Positions 1-9,031 of a DNA stretch of 44,863 nucleotides are shown here, piece by piece. The notes beneath the pieces are model-generated. The model saw nothing but the letters and a program-made list of their open reading frames with translations. It was not told where the DNA came from and did no database searches. A program made the position numbers and the translations under genes. Origin of the DNA: a virus; the IMG/VR virus record IMGVR_UViG_3300047547_000115, positions 1 through 44,863 of that record; one strand, written 5' to 3'. Positions within the stretch are counted from its first letter, which is position 1; each line of letters opens with the position of its first letter.

Positions 1-134
1 TTTGCATTTCTTGGTCATACCATTTATCCAAGTCACGTAACCTTGGATCACTTAGTGCCAAACGTAACCCTTGCCGTGCTTCCTCGGCTTGTTTACCACT
101 CACTCCTTTCAATTTATCCAACGAATCAGACATC
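1..134. repeat. Terminal overlap, left copy
   Basis: Identical to 44730-44863 except at position 8 (T here, C at 44737). It lies wholly within the giant-protein frame, and that frame continues across the join. This makes it an assembly overlap or circular permutation rather than a coding duplication. Confidence 0.95.
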
Positions 135-3100
135 TTGTTTACATCAAACCCGTCCTCTCTTGCCAAAGAAAATGCCACCGCTTGCATATGCGTGGGTCTT
201 TTACCCAAAGAATCAATAGCACGGTCTTGCACAAAATTATTAGCCTGACGTGCGTACTGATTAGCTTGGTTCTTTGTCACATCCCACATCATGGCGATGT
301 CACCACGGTTGTCTTTCCCTTGCCACCAGTTAAACATCGCTTGTTGAAACTTTGTCGGTGGTCTCGGTGGCGGAGGAGGTGGGGGTGTACCAGCGGGAGG
401 TCTCGGTGGCGGTGGAGGAATCGGTCCACCGGGTGCCCCACCTGATGGCGTTCGTTCTGCTGGCAGAGTTACACTTCCGCCAGAGCCATGACCTGTTGTG
501 CTTGGTACACCCCCTGAAGAACGTTGTACTGAGGGCAAAAGAGAAGCCGTAGGAACAGAGCCAGTTTGTGGTGGGACTGTTTTAGGTGGGGGAGTTACCG
601 CGTTCTTTGAAAGGTTGGTTGCTCCTACGGTTGGGGATTGTTTTGGTTGCTTAGCGACAGACGCTTTCTTCGTCTCTGTTTTATACGCATCTTTACCAAA
701 CAACGAGAATTGTTTGTCCTTTACGTTTTTTAACGAAAACTTCAACCCAGTGGTTGTGGTCTTTGGTGTTCCGTCTGGGTTGCGGAAAATAAGATCATCA
801 CGATCTTCCGCCTTTTTATGCTCACCTATCTCCACTTTCTCCCCTTGGTCTCCTGTCAACTCACGCATCAACCTAGGAATAAGTTCATCGTAATGAAGAC
901 GCATTCCTTTTTCTTGTTTAATATAGTGCTTTTGTTCATCCATATTAAACACAGCGTCTAAATGATGCCCCTCCGTCATCATCGCTGTCTCTGCATCCGC
1001 GATGGTCACCGAATCCATACCCTTCTCACGGGCATGCTGTATTACCATTTTCAATACCGCACGTTCCCAGTCTTTTAGAATTGTAGGGCCACCTAGTTTT
1101 GCTGTTTTGTCTTGCGGGTTTTGTTTCTTCTGATACTCTAAATCTCTCGTTGCATCTTTATGCCAATCACTTTGGGCTTCTTCCATCATCCAAGTCTTTT
1201 CTCCTGTAGGCAAAGTCACTTGGTGTCCGCGAGAAAAACCTAGAGTGTTTTTGGGTAACGAGTGAGGGGATTCAAACTCTGGTTCCATGAACATACCTTC
1301 TGCTGCACGTTGTACATCTTCTGGAATCATTCCAGCTTGTAAGAACTCTGCATAACTTTTTCCTTGCTTTATTGGTTTCACCAACGCCAACTCCGCATAC
1401 CCTTGCATTTTTTTCTCTGGGGTAGAAGAAACATACCCATAACTAGTAGTTGCTTGCTTTCTTTTTTCTGATTTTACAAATCGTTCATACACATCCCATT
1501 TTTTATTCGCTAACTCCATTAAATCCAATGGCATTGACCTGCCTTCAGGTTCAGGTTTCATTGCTTGTTTTCCGGACATGGCTTTATTGTCAGGCGAAAC
1601 AAAATAATCCATATCATTCGAAACATGCCAACCAGGATAACTCTTACGTATCTCTTGGTTAATTTGTTTTAACTCCGTATAAGCTTGTTTCTTTTCTGGT
1701 GAAAAAGTATTGAGCCTAGCTTGAATATATTCGTTTATTTTTTCTTCGTCTAAAGGAGCATCAAGTTGAGTAAAATCAATACGGTCATAAATAGGGTTAT
1801 AGAATCTTTCATTGACTATAGCCTGTACTTTTCTTGATTGTTCATCATACCACTCATGAGTCAACTGATTATACAATTTTTCCTCAGGTGTTAAGTCGTC
1901 TTGTTCCGCCTTAAACACCTCCACGTTTTCTGCATTCCCCTTCATCCACTGTGCAACTTCTTCCATCGACCTTGGAGATTCTTGCAACCATTCAGTTAAT
2001 CCTTTGTCTTTGTAATGTTCTAGTTCCAACTTTGCTATCTTACCCTGTGACACAAGGTTATTCAAACGATTCTCTATCTGTGTCCCACTAAGCTTGGCTG
2101 TGGACTTAAACCCCGAATGCTCTAGCGCAGCTTCGTGTGCGTAGGAATAGAATGGTCCCTTAACTGGAGTTGTTTCTGTAGGAACTTCTGCTTTTGGAGT
2201 CTCTTGTGGTAACTGACTCTGTGTTGTTTCCACTGGAGCAGTAGGTTTAACCTCAGCCGCAACTGGTTCGCTTTCTACCTTTGCCGCCTCCACGGCTGGC
2301 GTCTCTATCACCGGCAACTCCGCTGGCTTTGCTTCTGGTTGTCCAAACGCCAACCTCAACACATCCCCTCGTGTTTGTGGTTCTGTCACATCAATCGTAG
2401 GTCCTTGCGAAGTGTCTGCTATCTGTGTTGTCTGACGTGCCTGCTCTTTTGGCACCAGATTCTCTTCTCCCATTTCTATGGTAGAAAATGGTTTCTTTGC
2501 AAGAATACTAGGCAAAGCCAACAAAGCCAACCCAGCTAACCCAGACCCTAGCTGGGCTGACCCTTGTTCAACGTTACCACCAGACAAGCTCCCAGCACCT
2601 TGTGCAATCTGTCCCGGTGCTTGTGCTACCATAGGACCAACAAACGAAGCGCCGATTGCTCGTTTCAAACCCTGACCTATAGCTCGTTCAGGAGCCATTC
2701 CGACCAAACCCAGCGGAGACAAAACAGCACTAGCCAAGCCAACCGCTGCTTGGTTCAACCCAGCTGTCACCTTACTACCCACTCCCGGATCAGGAGACAA
2801 ATCCTGTGCCGTTACCGCCAATTTATTTACCCCCGGATTGGACATCAAATCAATGTCCTCAATGGTAGTCACTCCACGCTCTGCTCGTTGTCTAGCCAAC
2901 TCTTGCTGATACGATTGTTCAACTCCTGGGCCTGTTCCAACAAACACAGGTGAAAACTTCTGCAACACGTCTTTACGTGTCTGCGGTATCACCGCTGATC
3001 CAAGATCAAACCTAGGAGACAACGAACGTTCTGGCGGAGGTTCTTTATACCGAAACGGGACATGCGGCTCTTCCACTGCCACAGTTTCCCACTCATCATC

Positions 3101-3142
3101 TACGTTAGGAATCACTTCCCATTGATCGTCTTCGTTTGGCAT
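1..3142 (-). CDS. Giant internal virion protein, N-terminal part (residues 1-1047 of 1738)
   Basis: The ATG is at 3142 and the frame stays open to the window edge; I checked each in-frame codon and found no stop. Joined through the terminal overlap to 42655-44863 it gives 1739 codons. Visible features: an acidic N-terminus, an Ala/Gly-rich hydrophobic stretch near residues 95-150, a Pro/Glu/Thr-rich linker, a conserved QSDWH motif at residues 657-661 followed by an alpha/beta-looking segment, and a proline run near 905-927. QSDWH segments recur in very large phage and mobile-element polyproteins of unknown activity (recalled from family knowledge). Its place after the ejection-type genes suggests a protein packaged in the head and injected with DNA. 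An enzymatic role for the QSDWH part is possible but unproven. Confidence 0.85.
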   Translation of the reverse strand, partial: MPNEDDQWEVIPNVDDEWETVAVEEPHVPFRYKEPPPERSLSPRFDLGSAVIPQTRKDVLQKFSPVFVGTGPGVEQSYQQELARQRAERGVTTIEDIDLMSNPGVNKLAVTAQDLSPDPGVGSKVTAGLNQAAVGLASAVLSPLGLVGMAPERAIGQGLKRAIGASFVGPMVAQAPGQIAQGAGSLSGGNVEQGSAQLGSGLAGLALLALPSILAKKPFSTIEMGEENLVPKEQARQTTQIADTSQGPTIDVTEPQTRGDVLRLAFGQPEAKPAELPVIETPAVEAAKVESEPVAAEVKPTAPVETTQSQLPQETPKAEVPTETTPVKGPFYSYAHEAALEHSGFKSTAKLSGTQIENRLNNLVSQGKIAKLELEHYKDKGLTEWLQESPRSMEEVAQWMKGNAENVEVFKAEQDDLTPEEKLYNQLTHEWYDEQSRKVQAIVNERFYNPIYDRIDFTQLDAPLDEEKINEYIQARLNTFSPEKKQAYTELKQINQEIRKSYPGWHVSNDMDYFVSPDNKAMSGKQAMKPEPEGRSMPLDLMELANKKWDVYERFVKSEKRKQATTSYGYVSSTPEKKMQGYAELALVKPIKQGKSYAEFLQAGMIPEDVQRAAEGMFMEPEFESPHSLPKNTLGFSRGHQVTLPTGEKTWMMEEAQSDWHKDATRDLEYQKKQNPQDKTAKLGGPTILKDWERAVLKMVIQHAREKGMDSVTIADAETAMMTEGHHLDAVFNMDEQKHYIKQEKGMRLHYDELIPRLMRELTGDQGEKVEIGEHKKAEDRDDLIFRNPDGTPKTTTTGLKFSLKNVKDKQFSLFGKDAYKTETKKASVAKQPKQSPTVGATNLSKNAVTPPPKTVPPQTGSVPTASLLPSVQRSSGGVPSTTGHGSGGSVTLPAERTPSGGAPGGPIPPPPPRPPAGTPPPPPPPRPPTKFQQAMFNWWQGKDNRGDIAMMWDVTKNQANQYARQANNFVQDRAIDSLGKRPTHMQAVAFSLAREDGFDVNKMSDSLDKLKGVSGKQAEEARQGLRLALSDPRLRDLDKWYDQEMQ

Positions 3143-3144
3143 AA

Positions 3145-4119
3145 TCAGTCAATAGGTACAAGTTCACCACCTTGATAACGGAAGCGTTTGATTTCACCTG
3201 TTGTCCTATTCCGCTTGGTCAAAATCTTACCTTCATTAGCGTCCGGCCACACCATTCGATTCGTCTTACCCTGCGCTTGTTGCATTTTATTATACAACAA
3301 CACCTTCGCTCGCACGGTATCCTCCATTGCTTTATCCGCACCAACAGGATTCGGATCAGCGTCCTGTGCAGTCCCTACACGTAACTTCGCTGCGGCAGAT
3401 GCTTCACCGGGAGTCAAAACATCACCAAGCGAAAAAGGTTTTTCCGCAGGTGGAGCAGTATACCCTTGTGGGAAGAAACCTACACCTGTTTGGAATGAAG
3501 CCTGTGGGTTTATTGTTTGCCCTAATCCACCTACTGGAGGTAAGGCTGTATGTCCAGGTGCAACGTCCCTTGCGGCCGTTCCAAGTACTCCACCCTGCGG
3601 AGTCCATAATGTGGTATTATTACCACCAACCACCACATTATGTTGCGGATTTCCGCCAGCAAACTGCAATGCCACATTAGGGTCGTTTATGTTTGAATGA
3701 CCCAACCCAGCAAAGTGACTGATAGCCTGAGCACCATGCAATGGGTTATCCATCACCGCTGGGGCAAGCGCACGCAACACTTCAGGATCAACACCACCCA
3801 TACCAAGTCCGTTCTTAGCCAAGGCGTCTCCAAGGGCCTTCGTTTCATTCATCTTACCCACAATCTGATCGGTCTTGGCTTTAGCCAACCCACCTTCAGC
3901 ATTGTAATAATTACTATGCGCTTCCATTTGCTTCGCTTGGTCACCTGCAATCCTCTCCTGTAACCCAAGATGTTGTTTCTGTAACGCAAGTTGTTGTTCC
4001 TGCATCCGTTGTTCCGCTTGTGCTTTTGGCAATGCTAACAACAATTGCATTATCGTCCCACCCAACCCTTGTCCAGCATTAGCTGCGTCCATCCACGGAG
4101 AACTTTGTATCAACGGCAT
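3145..4119 (-). CDS. Putative internal virion / ejection protein, 324 aa
   Basis: I do not recognise a named family. Residues 35-65 are Gln-rich and coiled-coil-like, the middle is Gly/Pro/Asn-rich, and the C-terminus is basic (TKRNRTTGEIKRFRY). There is no signal peptide. It lies 4 bases after the 203-residue protein and 2 bases before the giant protein, so all three are probably cotranscribed. In podoviruses this slot usually encodes proteins carried in the capsid and ejected with the genome, which is the basis of the call. It could also be a chaperone for the giant protein. Confidence 0.65.
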   Translation of the reverse strand: MPLIQSSPWMDAANAGQGLGGTIMQLLLALPKAQAEQRMQEQQLALQKQHLGLQERIAGDQAKQMEAHSNYYNAEGGLAKAKTDQIVGKMNETKALGDALAKNGLGMGGVDPEVLRALAPAVMDNPLHGAQAISHFAGLGHSNINDPNVALQFAGGNPQHNVVVGGNNTTLWTPQGGVLGTAARDVAPGHTALPPVGGLGQTINPQASFQTGVGFFPQGYTAPPAEKPFSLGDVLTPGEASAAAKLRVGTAQDADPNPVGADKAMEDTVRAKVLLYNKMQQAQGKTNRMVWPDANEGKILTKRNRTTGEIKRFRYQGGELVPID

Positions 4120-4123
4120 AGAT

Positions 4124-4735
4124 TTACTTTCCTTTTGGTTTTACAATCGACCCCAACCCACCTTTAGACGCACCATACATAGCCCCGAGTGTTCCAGCGG
4201 TGGACATAAGACTACCCAACCCAGCAAGACTATCGCCAGCATGACCAGCAAGTTGCACCAAATAAGGCGTAGCTTGTGATGAAGAGTTTGCCAAGTTACT
4301 AAACACACCCAACTGATTCTGTGCTTCTGCGTTTTTCAACCATTGCTGTGACTGCATTCCGCTCACTCCTTGCAACCCAGCTTGAGCTTGGTTTTGTGCG
4401 GCGATAACATCCCTCGTGCGGGTGTCCCTTTGCTGACCTTCACTTATCGGGGACAAAGCTGATCCTAGAGGTAGACTTTGCACGTCACGATACAGAGCAT
4501 TGGCTTGGTCTTCGCCTTGTTTCATTTGACGTCCAACTTGTTCAGGCGATGACTCCTGCAAGGACCGCTGAAACACCGGCGTAGCCCTTGCTTGCAAGGA
4601 CTGTTGATAAGCAATCTGGTTCTGGATTTGTTTCTCCATAGCGTCTTGTGCCTTTGCAGCACCAGCCATGCTTAAACCTGTGCCTGCGGCTGAAGCCGCT
4701 AGTCCTGCAACTGTAGCTATAGTTTCAATACCCAT
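4124..4735 (-). CDS. Putative DNA-transfer (ejection) protein, 203 aa
   Basis: The N-terminus is an Ala/Gly-rich hydrophobic helix (about residues 5-28). A long Gln/Ala-rich coiled coil follows, then a Gly/Ser-rich C-terminus ending in basic KPKGK. This composition is typical of small podoviral internal or DNA-transfer proteins such as T7 gp14 or P22 gp7; the match is by pattern, not alignment. It starts 1 base after the stop of the neighbouring Gln-rich 210-residue gene. Likely role: a pore or channel component ejected into the host envelope. Confidence 0.6.
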   Translation of the reverse strand: MGIETIATVAGLAASAAGTGLSMAGAAKAQDAMEKQIQNQIAYQQSLQARATPVFQRSLQESSPEQVGRQMKQGEDQANALYRDVQSLPLGSALSPISEGQQRDTRTRDVIAAQNQAQAGLQGVSGMQSQQWLKNAEAQNQLGVFSNLANSSSQATPYLVQLAGHAGDSLAGLGSLMSTAGTLGAMYGASKGGLGSIVKPKGK

Positions 4736-4736
4736 A

Positions 4737-5369
4737 TTATCTTATTGGTGAAGTTGTTGAATTAACAGGCAAAGGAGCACCGGTTGTGCCTTGGAATCCA
4801 TACGTTCCTAAAGGTTTTTGTCCTCCAGTTTGTCCTCCCCCATATAACCCGCCAAGACGTCCAGCAAGATACGTGTTCACCCAACCCTGAAACATATTAC
4901 CCAAAGGAGCCACTTGTGAAGGTGCTTGAAACTGTGATGCTGCTTGTAACGCCTGTTGTTGTGCTAGAGTAGGATCACCTGACGCGATTAGTTGAGAGGT
5001 CACATTTGCCTTCTCTCTTGCAACATTTTGCTGTGCGTCCCTGCCAGCTTGTATTGCTTGGTTGGATACCAAACTTTCATTCAACGCTGTTTGCTGTGCT
5101 AACGAGGCGGCGGAGTTTCTAGCCGTTGAACTATGCAGCAATCCTTTATCCGCCAGGGTGTATCCTAGCTGTTGTTGCGACGCTTGGTGTTGTTGTGCTA
5201 ACTGAGGCAACAAAGCATTCAACGTCTTTTGCTGCACTCCTTGATAAAACTGTGGAGTAAAGCCACTAAATACTTTATTGATACTCGCCAAACCTTGTTC
5301 AATCTGTTGTTGCCTTGCGGCTTGTGCTTGGCTTATACCACCATCCCCGCCTGATCCACCCATACACAT
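4737..5369 (-). CDS. Gln/Ala-rich putative ejection protein, 210 aa
   Basis: The protein opens with a short Gly-rich head (MCMGGSGGDGG), then a Gln/Ala-rich helical body (residues 14-150) and a Gly/Thr/Pro tail. A Cys near the N-terminus follows one residue only, so it is not a lipoprotein signal. The composition and the place between the acetyltransferase-like gene and another ejection-type gene support a packaged virion protein. The start is the first ATG; an alternative in-frame ATG lies two codons inside. Confidence 0.6.
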   Translation of the reverse strand: MCMGGSGGDGGISQAQAARQQQIEQGLASINKVFSGFTPQFYQGVQQKTLNALLPQLAQQHQASQQQLGYTLADKGLLHSSTARNSAASLAQQTALNESLVSNQAIQAGRDAQQNVAREKANVTSQLIASGDPTLAQQQALQAASQFQAPSQVAPLGNMFQGWVNTYLAGRLGGLYGGGQTGGQKPLGTYGFQGTTGAPLPVNSTTSPIR

Positions 5370-5370
5370 A

Positions 5371-5742
5371 TTAAGCCTTTAGGTTTTTAAGAAACAGTTT
5401 AACGTCGCCTACATCAGTATACCCCACACGGGATATATAAGGTCGGTAGGGTGAATTGACCGTGCAAGGCAAGGCAATTATGCCGTTACCATTGCAAGCC
5501 AACATGTTTTCAAAAAAGTTCAACACACACATACTATCTCTAGCCTTCGTGCGTTTGGTATCCATCCACACCAACACCGAAGGCACCACACCAATATACC
5601 CTACCATGTTTTGGTCCTTTTCTACCACATAAGAAGGAGCCAATGTCGCATGTCCATCTGCCTCGGTTAACTTCTGTAACACCTCGATGTCATTTTCTTT
5701 TATGTTACGTATATGCACCAATCCTGATTCCAGAGTTTTCAT
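5371..5742 (-). CDS. GNAT-like acetyltransferase-fold protein, 123 aa
   Basis: The layout is GNAT-like: an N-terminal IRNIKENDIEVL segment, a central VGYIGVVPSVLVW strand pair, a helix, and a C-terminal SPYRPYISRVGYTDVGD segment that matches the usual GNAT ending. The acetyl-CoA pyrophosphate loop (R/QxxGxG/A) is not evident, so activity is doubtful. Its start overlaps the stop of the 404-residue gene by 4 bases (ATGA-type coupling). Similar small GNAT-like proteins sit among head and tail genes in other phages; their substrate is generally unknown. Confidence 0.55.
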   Translation of the reverse strand: MKTLESGLVHIRNIKENDIEVLQKLTEADGHATLAPSYVVEKDQNMVGYIGVVPSVLVWMDTKRTKARDSMCVLNFFENMLACNGNGIIALPCTVNSPYRPYISRVGYTDVGDVKLFLKNLKA

Positions 5743-6953
5743 AAATAGTTAATCACCAACTCGCTAAACACCGCAGCCTCTGCACCTGTCGTTTGCGCTC
5801 TAAGACGCAAGTGCGTTCCTTCCCCGCTCAATGGCACCACACCTTGATCGAAGGAAGATTGACTAGCGGTGTAAACAGTATCCAGTATTCCACTGACCCA
5901 ATCCATACCTACAGCAACAGCCCAGGCACCAGTGACAGCGACATCTACCGTCTGTGCTTTTTTCTTTGTCGCTGGCGTTCGTAAATCAAGCCAAGGAGTT
6001 TCAACCGTGGCGACTGTGCTGTCATAGGTGTTATTATTGGTTCCGCCATAACGGTAAATAGTGGCTTTGCTCGTGGTTTGGTCAATACCCCTGACATAAA
6101 CCTGACCTCCATAAATTACAAACTTTTCAGGAATGAACGTATGCCCTAAAGAATCTATAGGTTCATATTGTGACCACGCAGCAATCTTAGCAGAAGGGAA
6201 GTAGCTAAACACATAGATTACCCCGTTCAAATGCAACCAATAACGTCCTGATTGAGGTTCGACCACCGCGGTGGCCTTGTTTGCTGCGAGAAAACCACTT
6301 CCGGCAGAACGTATTGAAGCCTGAACCAACGAATCCACAGGTGAACCTAGGTCATCCACGAACGCATTCAAACTCGTTTCTCTTGCTCTTAACGACCTAA
6401 TCCCTGAATCATGCAAGAACAACAAATCCAAGTCCCCTTTTGGTTGTACTGACTGTGGAGCAATCGTGCCGATGTTTTGCAGAATCTGCACTTGCTGCCA
6501 GTTCAAAGGATCACTAGCCACTTGCCATATTTGCACCGTGGACCGACTCAAAAACGCCAGCTTGCCTTGAAATGGTGCAATCGCCATTAACGACTCTGGA
6601 GTGGCAAAGTAATTAGACATCTCTACATTACCATTACCCAGTGCTTGTAAATCATTCCATACTGTCGCATCACCCACAGCACTAAAATACACAAGCGAAC
6701 CCGCCAGCATATACACCTTATTTCCGTAGGTAAAACAGAACGTAGGTATAACCCCCGACAGATCGCCCTCGCCAACCGTCACCTGCACCTGAGTTCCACT
6801 GTCAGTAAACGTGACACTAAACCTATCATTCGTAGCAGGTGCAGTCGACACTTGATGATAAAGAAACTGATACTTAGTCCCTTGCGGAGCCACTGCATCA
6901 CGTCCGCCGTTAATCGCGTCTATCCCATTATTTAATGGTACATGTATATCCAT
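5739..6953 (-). CDS. Tail nozzle / DNA-stabilisation-like beta-propeller protein, 404 aa
   Basis: Repeated beta-strand blades are visible (YGNKVYMLAGSLVYFS at residues 76-91, then FQGKLAFLSRSTVQIWQ and SGRYWLHLNGVIYVFS), with an INGGRDA segment near the N-terminus. The pattern resembles the beta-propeller part of podoviral tail nozzle or packaged-DNA stabilisation proteins (P22 gp10, T7 gp12 type). The typical N-terminal part of that family (GGxxxKRKxF) is instead in the 548-residue neighbour 3 bases upstream, which suggests the protein is split. It would close the short tail after packaging. Confidence 0.6.
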   Translation of the reverse strand: MDIHVPLNNGIDAINGGRDAVAPQGTKYQFLYHQVSTAPATNDRFSVTFTDSGTQVQVTVGEGDLSGVIPTFCFTYGNKVYMLAGSLVYFSAVGDATVWNDLQALGNGNVEMSNYFATPESLMAIAPFQGKLAFLSRSTVQIWQVASDPLNWQQVQILQNIGTIAPQSVQPKGDLDLLFLHDSGIRSLRARETSLNAFVDDLGSPVDSLVQASIRSAGSGFLAANKATAVVEPQSGRYWLHLNGVIYVFSYFPSAKIAAWSQYEPIDSLGHTFIPEKFVIYGGQVYVRGIDQTTSKATIYRYGGTNNNTYDSTVATVETPWLDLRTPATKKKAQTVDVAVTGAWAVAVGMDWVSGILDTVYTASQSSFDQGVVPLSGEGTHLRLRAQTTGAEAAVFSELVINYL

Positions 6954-6956
6954 AAC

Positions 6957-8603
6957 CTAAGCACCAAAAATCATGATTGTAACATATGCAGACTCAACTG
7001 TTACTCCTGCCGCATCAGTCACAAAACACTTAGCCCTTGCAGCTAGACTTGCTGATTTCGGGGGTAACGCATTCATTTGACTGCATGTAATGTTAGTCTG
7101 CCCTTCCGTTGGCGTATCTGCTACTATCATTTGTGTCGGGGCACCAGCCGCAATATCAACAACCCATTGATAGGTGTAAGGGGCTATACCTCCAGTTACA
7201 ACCGCTTTGAACGGCCCAGCGGTTGCAAAAGCCCTAACAGAGTTACCAGACCGTTGAGCGTAGATTGAAATTATACTTGGTTCAATGCTAATACTTGGGA
7301 TTGATGACCCAGGTTCAACAATGCTTCCGGTTGCACCAGAGGATACTGTCAATGAACCGGATACAACCAACAACGGGTCAGCACTGGTAGTAACCTTACG
7401 TGAAATCCGTAAAGCATTCCCTATCTGACAAGCCTGATACCCAGTTGTCGCTGTCCGCCCATTGATATTGGACGCAACCCGTGCGACAAAAGTAGTGAGT
7501 GACTCATTCGATGGTGAAGGATAAGTTAAAGCACCAGAAAGAAGGCTAATTGATTGTGTCGGGTTATTTGTATCATCTATTTGTAGATAAGACAAAACAA
7601 ACCCAGTGCCAGCAAATTCCAAAATACAATCGCCAATGCAAATGCTACCGGTTGCTGTAACTGATACAACATGACCGTTTGCATCGTCCCCGGCGGTAGT
7701 GCTAACCAACACCACGGTTCCGTTATCGGCAGTAGCAGAGTAGCCTGTTGTGGTAGTCAAATCATTTATAGCATCAGCCACGAGTTCCGCTGTGCGAGTA
7801 TTGTCTGTTGTATACGTCACTGTCCCCGAAAGAAGTTCATTACCATTAACCAACACTGATGTGATTGTGTTCCCGTTCGCACCAGCACGAATGCTAAAAC
7901 CGCCTGAAGGATACGTGGCGGATACTCCCCGTTTTCCAGTCGAGCTTCTCACCGGAGCTGAACCGCTTCCGTTGAAATTCCACGCAGCAGGGGTGTCTGT
8001 GCTTACCGTATAGGCAGCACTCCCAGGTCCGGTAACAATCACAGGGTCAGTTACTGTGCCTGCGAAAGTAGCCGTATATAACCCCGACGCATTTACCATA
8101 GCCAGCAACATCTTCATGACCTGTGTTGGAGTCATAGAAGCCAATACAACACCATTGGTTAGATCATACACCGGCACACCATTGTAAAAAGCAAGCGTGG
8201 TATTATCCGACATTGTGGCTATAACAAAAGCCAAGCCCTCAAACACGGTAGAACACACCACCCCTGTTGCTGTGGCCGTAGGTGTGTAAGGATAATTCGT
8301 TGCCGTTCGTGCAAGCTTTTGATAGGTAAACCCGCTAGGCGGCCAGTTAGCCGAATCATCATTGGTTTCACCACCAAAAATTACAATAGAACTCTGTAAC
8401 GCTTCCATACCAAACGTAGCAGTTACATGCGAATTTGCTGTAGGTGTCAAATCCACCCCGACAAATGCTTTTCGCTTCTCACACTCACCGCCTTGATTGA
8501 TATGCGCGTTTAACAGCGACGTCAACGTCCCTATTTGAGACGTCAACGTCGACCTGCGGGAATCCAATCCCCAGCGGAAGTTCTGTAATATGGTTTCGCC
8601 CAT
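6957..8603 (-). CDS. Tail nozzle-associated structural protein with C-terminal Ig-like domain, 548 aa
   Basis: The N-terminus (residues 8-50, with WGLDSRRS and GGECEKRKAFV) looks like the start of nozzle/stabilisation proteins. The middle holds Ser/Thr/Gly-rich beta domains, including a phage-type segment around ANGNTITSVLVNGNELL with an INDLTTTTGYSA helix. The last ~100 residues, with GGIAPYTYQW, look like a PKD/Ig-like domain of the kind found on exposed virion surfaces. It shares one base with the 128-residue gene. Inference: the N-terminus docks to the tail and the C-terminus is displayed. Confidence 0.6.
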   Translation of the reverse strand: MGETILQNFRWGLDSRRSTLTSQIGTLTSLLNAHINQGGECEKRKAFVGVDLTPTANSHVTATFGMEALQSSIVIFGGETNDDSANWPPSGFTYQKLARTATNYPYTPTATATGVVCSTVFEGLAFVIATMSDNTTLAFYNGVPVYDLTNGVVLASMTPTQVMKMLLAMVNASGLYTATFAGTVTDPVIVTGPGSAAYTVSTDTPAAWNFNGSGSAPVRSSTGKRGVSATYPSGGFSIRAGANGNTITSVLVNGNELLSGTVTYTTDNTRTAELVADAINDLTTTTGYSATADNGTVVLVSTTAGDDANGHVVSVTATGSICIGDCILEFAGTGFVLSYLQIDDTNNPTQSISLLSGALTYPSPSNESLTTFVARVASNINGRTATTGYQACQIGNALRISRKVTTSADPLLVVSGSLTVSSGATGSIVEPGSSIPSISIEPSIISIYAQRSGNSVRAFATAGPFKAVVTGGIAPYTYQWVVDIAAGAPTQMIVADTPTEGQTNITCSQMNALPPKSASLAARAKCFVTDAAGVTVESAYVTIMIFGA

Positions 8604-8989
8604 TAGTCGTTAGTGATTAAAGGTTCAAGAATGTCATAAAACCCCTCTGGAAGATTAACGGACTTGGGAATCGAACTGAACTTAAACTGATACAAGTCAA
8701 CTTCAACCTCACGTTTAAGCAACTCTTTCCATTCGGTTTCCCATTGTTTCAAAAACTCTTCTTTTTCCTTCTCGTCAGTGTTGGAGGCAAGAAAATCCAC
8801 CTTCTCTCTTTCCTTCTCTTGCAGTATTTCCATATCATCCTTCAACCGCTTTCCTGTTCTAGCTGTCGCCCAAGCAACATCGGGACCAGGCGTCACTAAT
8901 GCTTTGTTGGTTGCCTTGTCTACCAAATTCAGATACCCCCGAACTGAATTAAACGCCAGTATCCATTCATATGTAACTTTAGTTTTCAT
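8603..8989 (-). CDS. Hypothetical coiled-coil virion-region protein, 128 aa
   Basis: No family recognised. The N-terminal ~40 residues look globular (a VRGYLNLVDKATNKAL strand-turn-strand). The centre is a strongly charged helix (KEREKVDFLASNTDEKEKEEF), and the C-terminus has a short hydrophobic end. A GAAGGA ribosome site precedes the ATG. One copy of the genome-wide palindrome sits just upstream of that site, so this gene may be controlled separately from the fibre genes before it. A tail-fibre assembly chaperone is conceivable but unsupported. Confidence 0.7.
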   Translation of the reverse strand: MKTKVTYEWILAFNSVRGYLNLVDKATNKALVTPGPDVAWATARTGKRLKDDMEILQEKEREKVDFLASNTDEKEKEEFLKQWETEWKELLKREVEVDLYQFKFSSIPKSVNLPEGFYDILEPLITND

Positions 8990-9005
8990 TTTATTCCTTC
9001 TGTCA

Positions 9006-9022
9006 TGCCCAAATTTTGGGCA
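9006..9022. repeat. Palindromic element copy 1
   Basis: TGCCCAAATTTTGGGCA: 8-base arms around a single central base, flanked by GTCA on the left. It lies 9 bases downstream of the stop of the 181-residue gene and upstream of the ribosome site of the 128-residue gene. Confidence 0.9.
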
Positions 9023-9031
9023 GCACCTTTT

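Noticed and set aside
1-134. Fixed direct terminal repeat as in T7
   Set aside because: The repeat is inside a continuous gene and has a mismatch; a circular map explains it more simply. Read-end data could overturn this.
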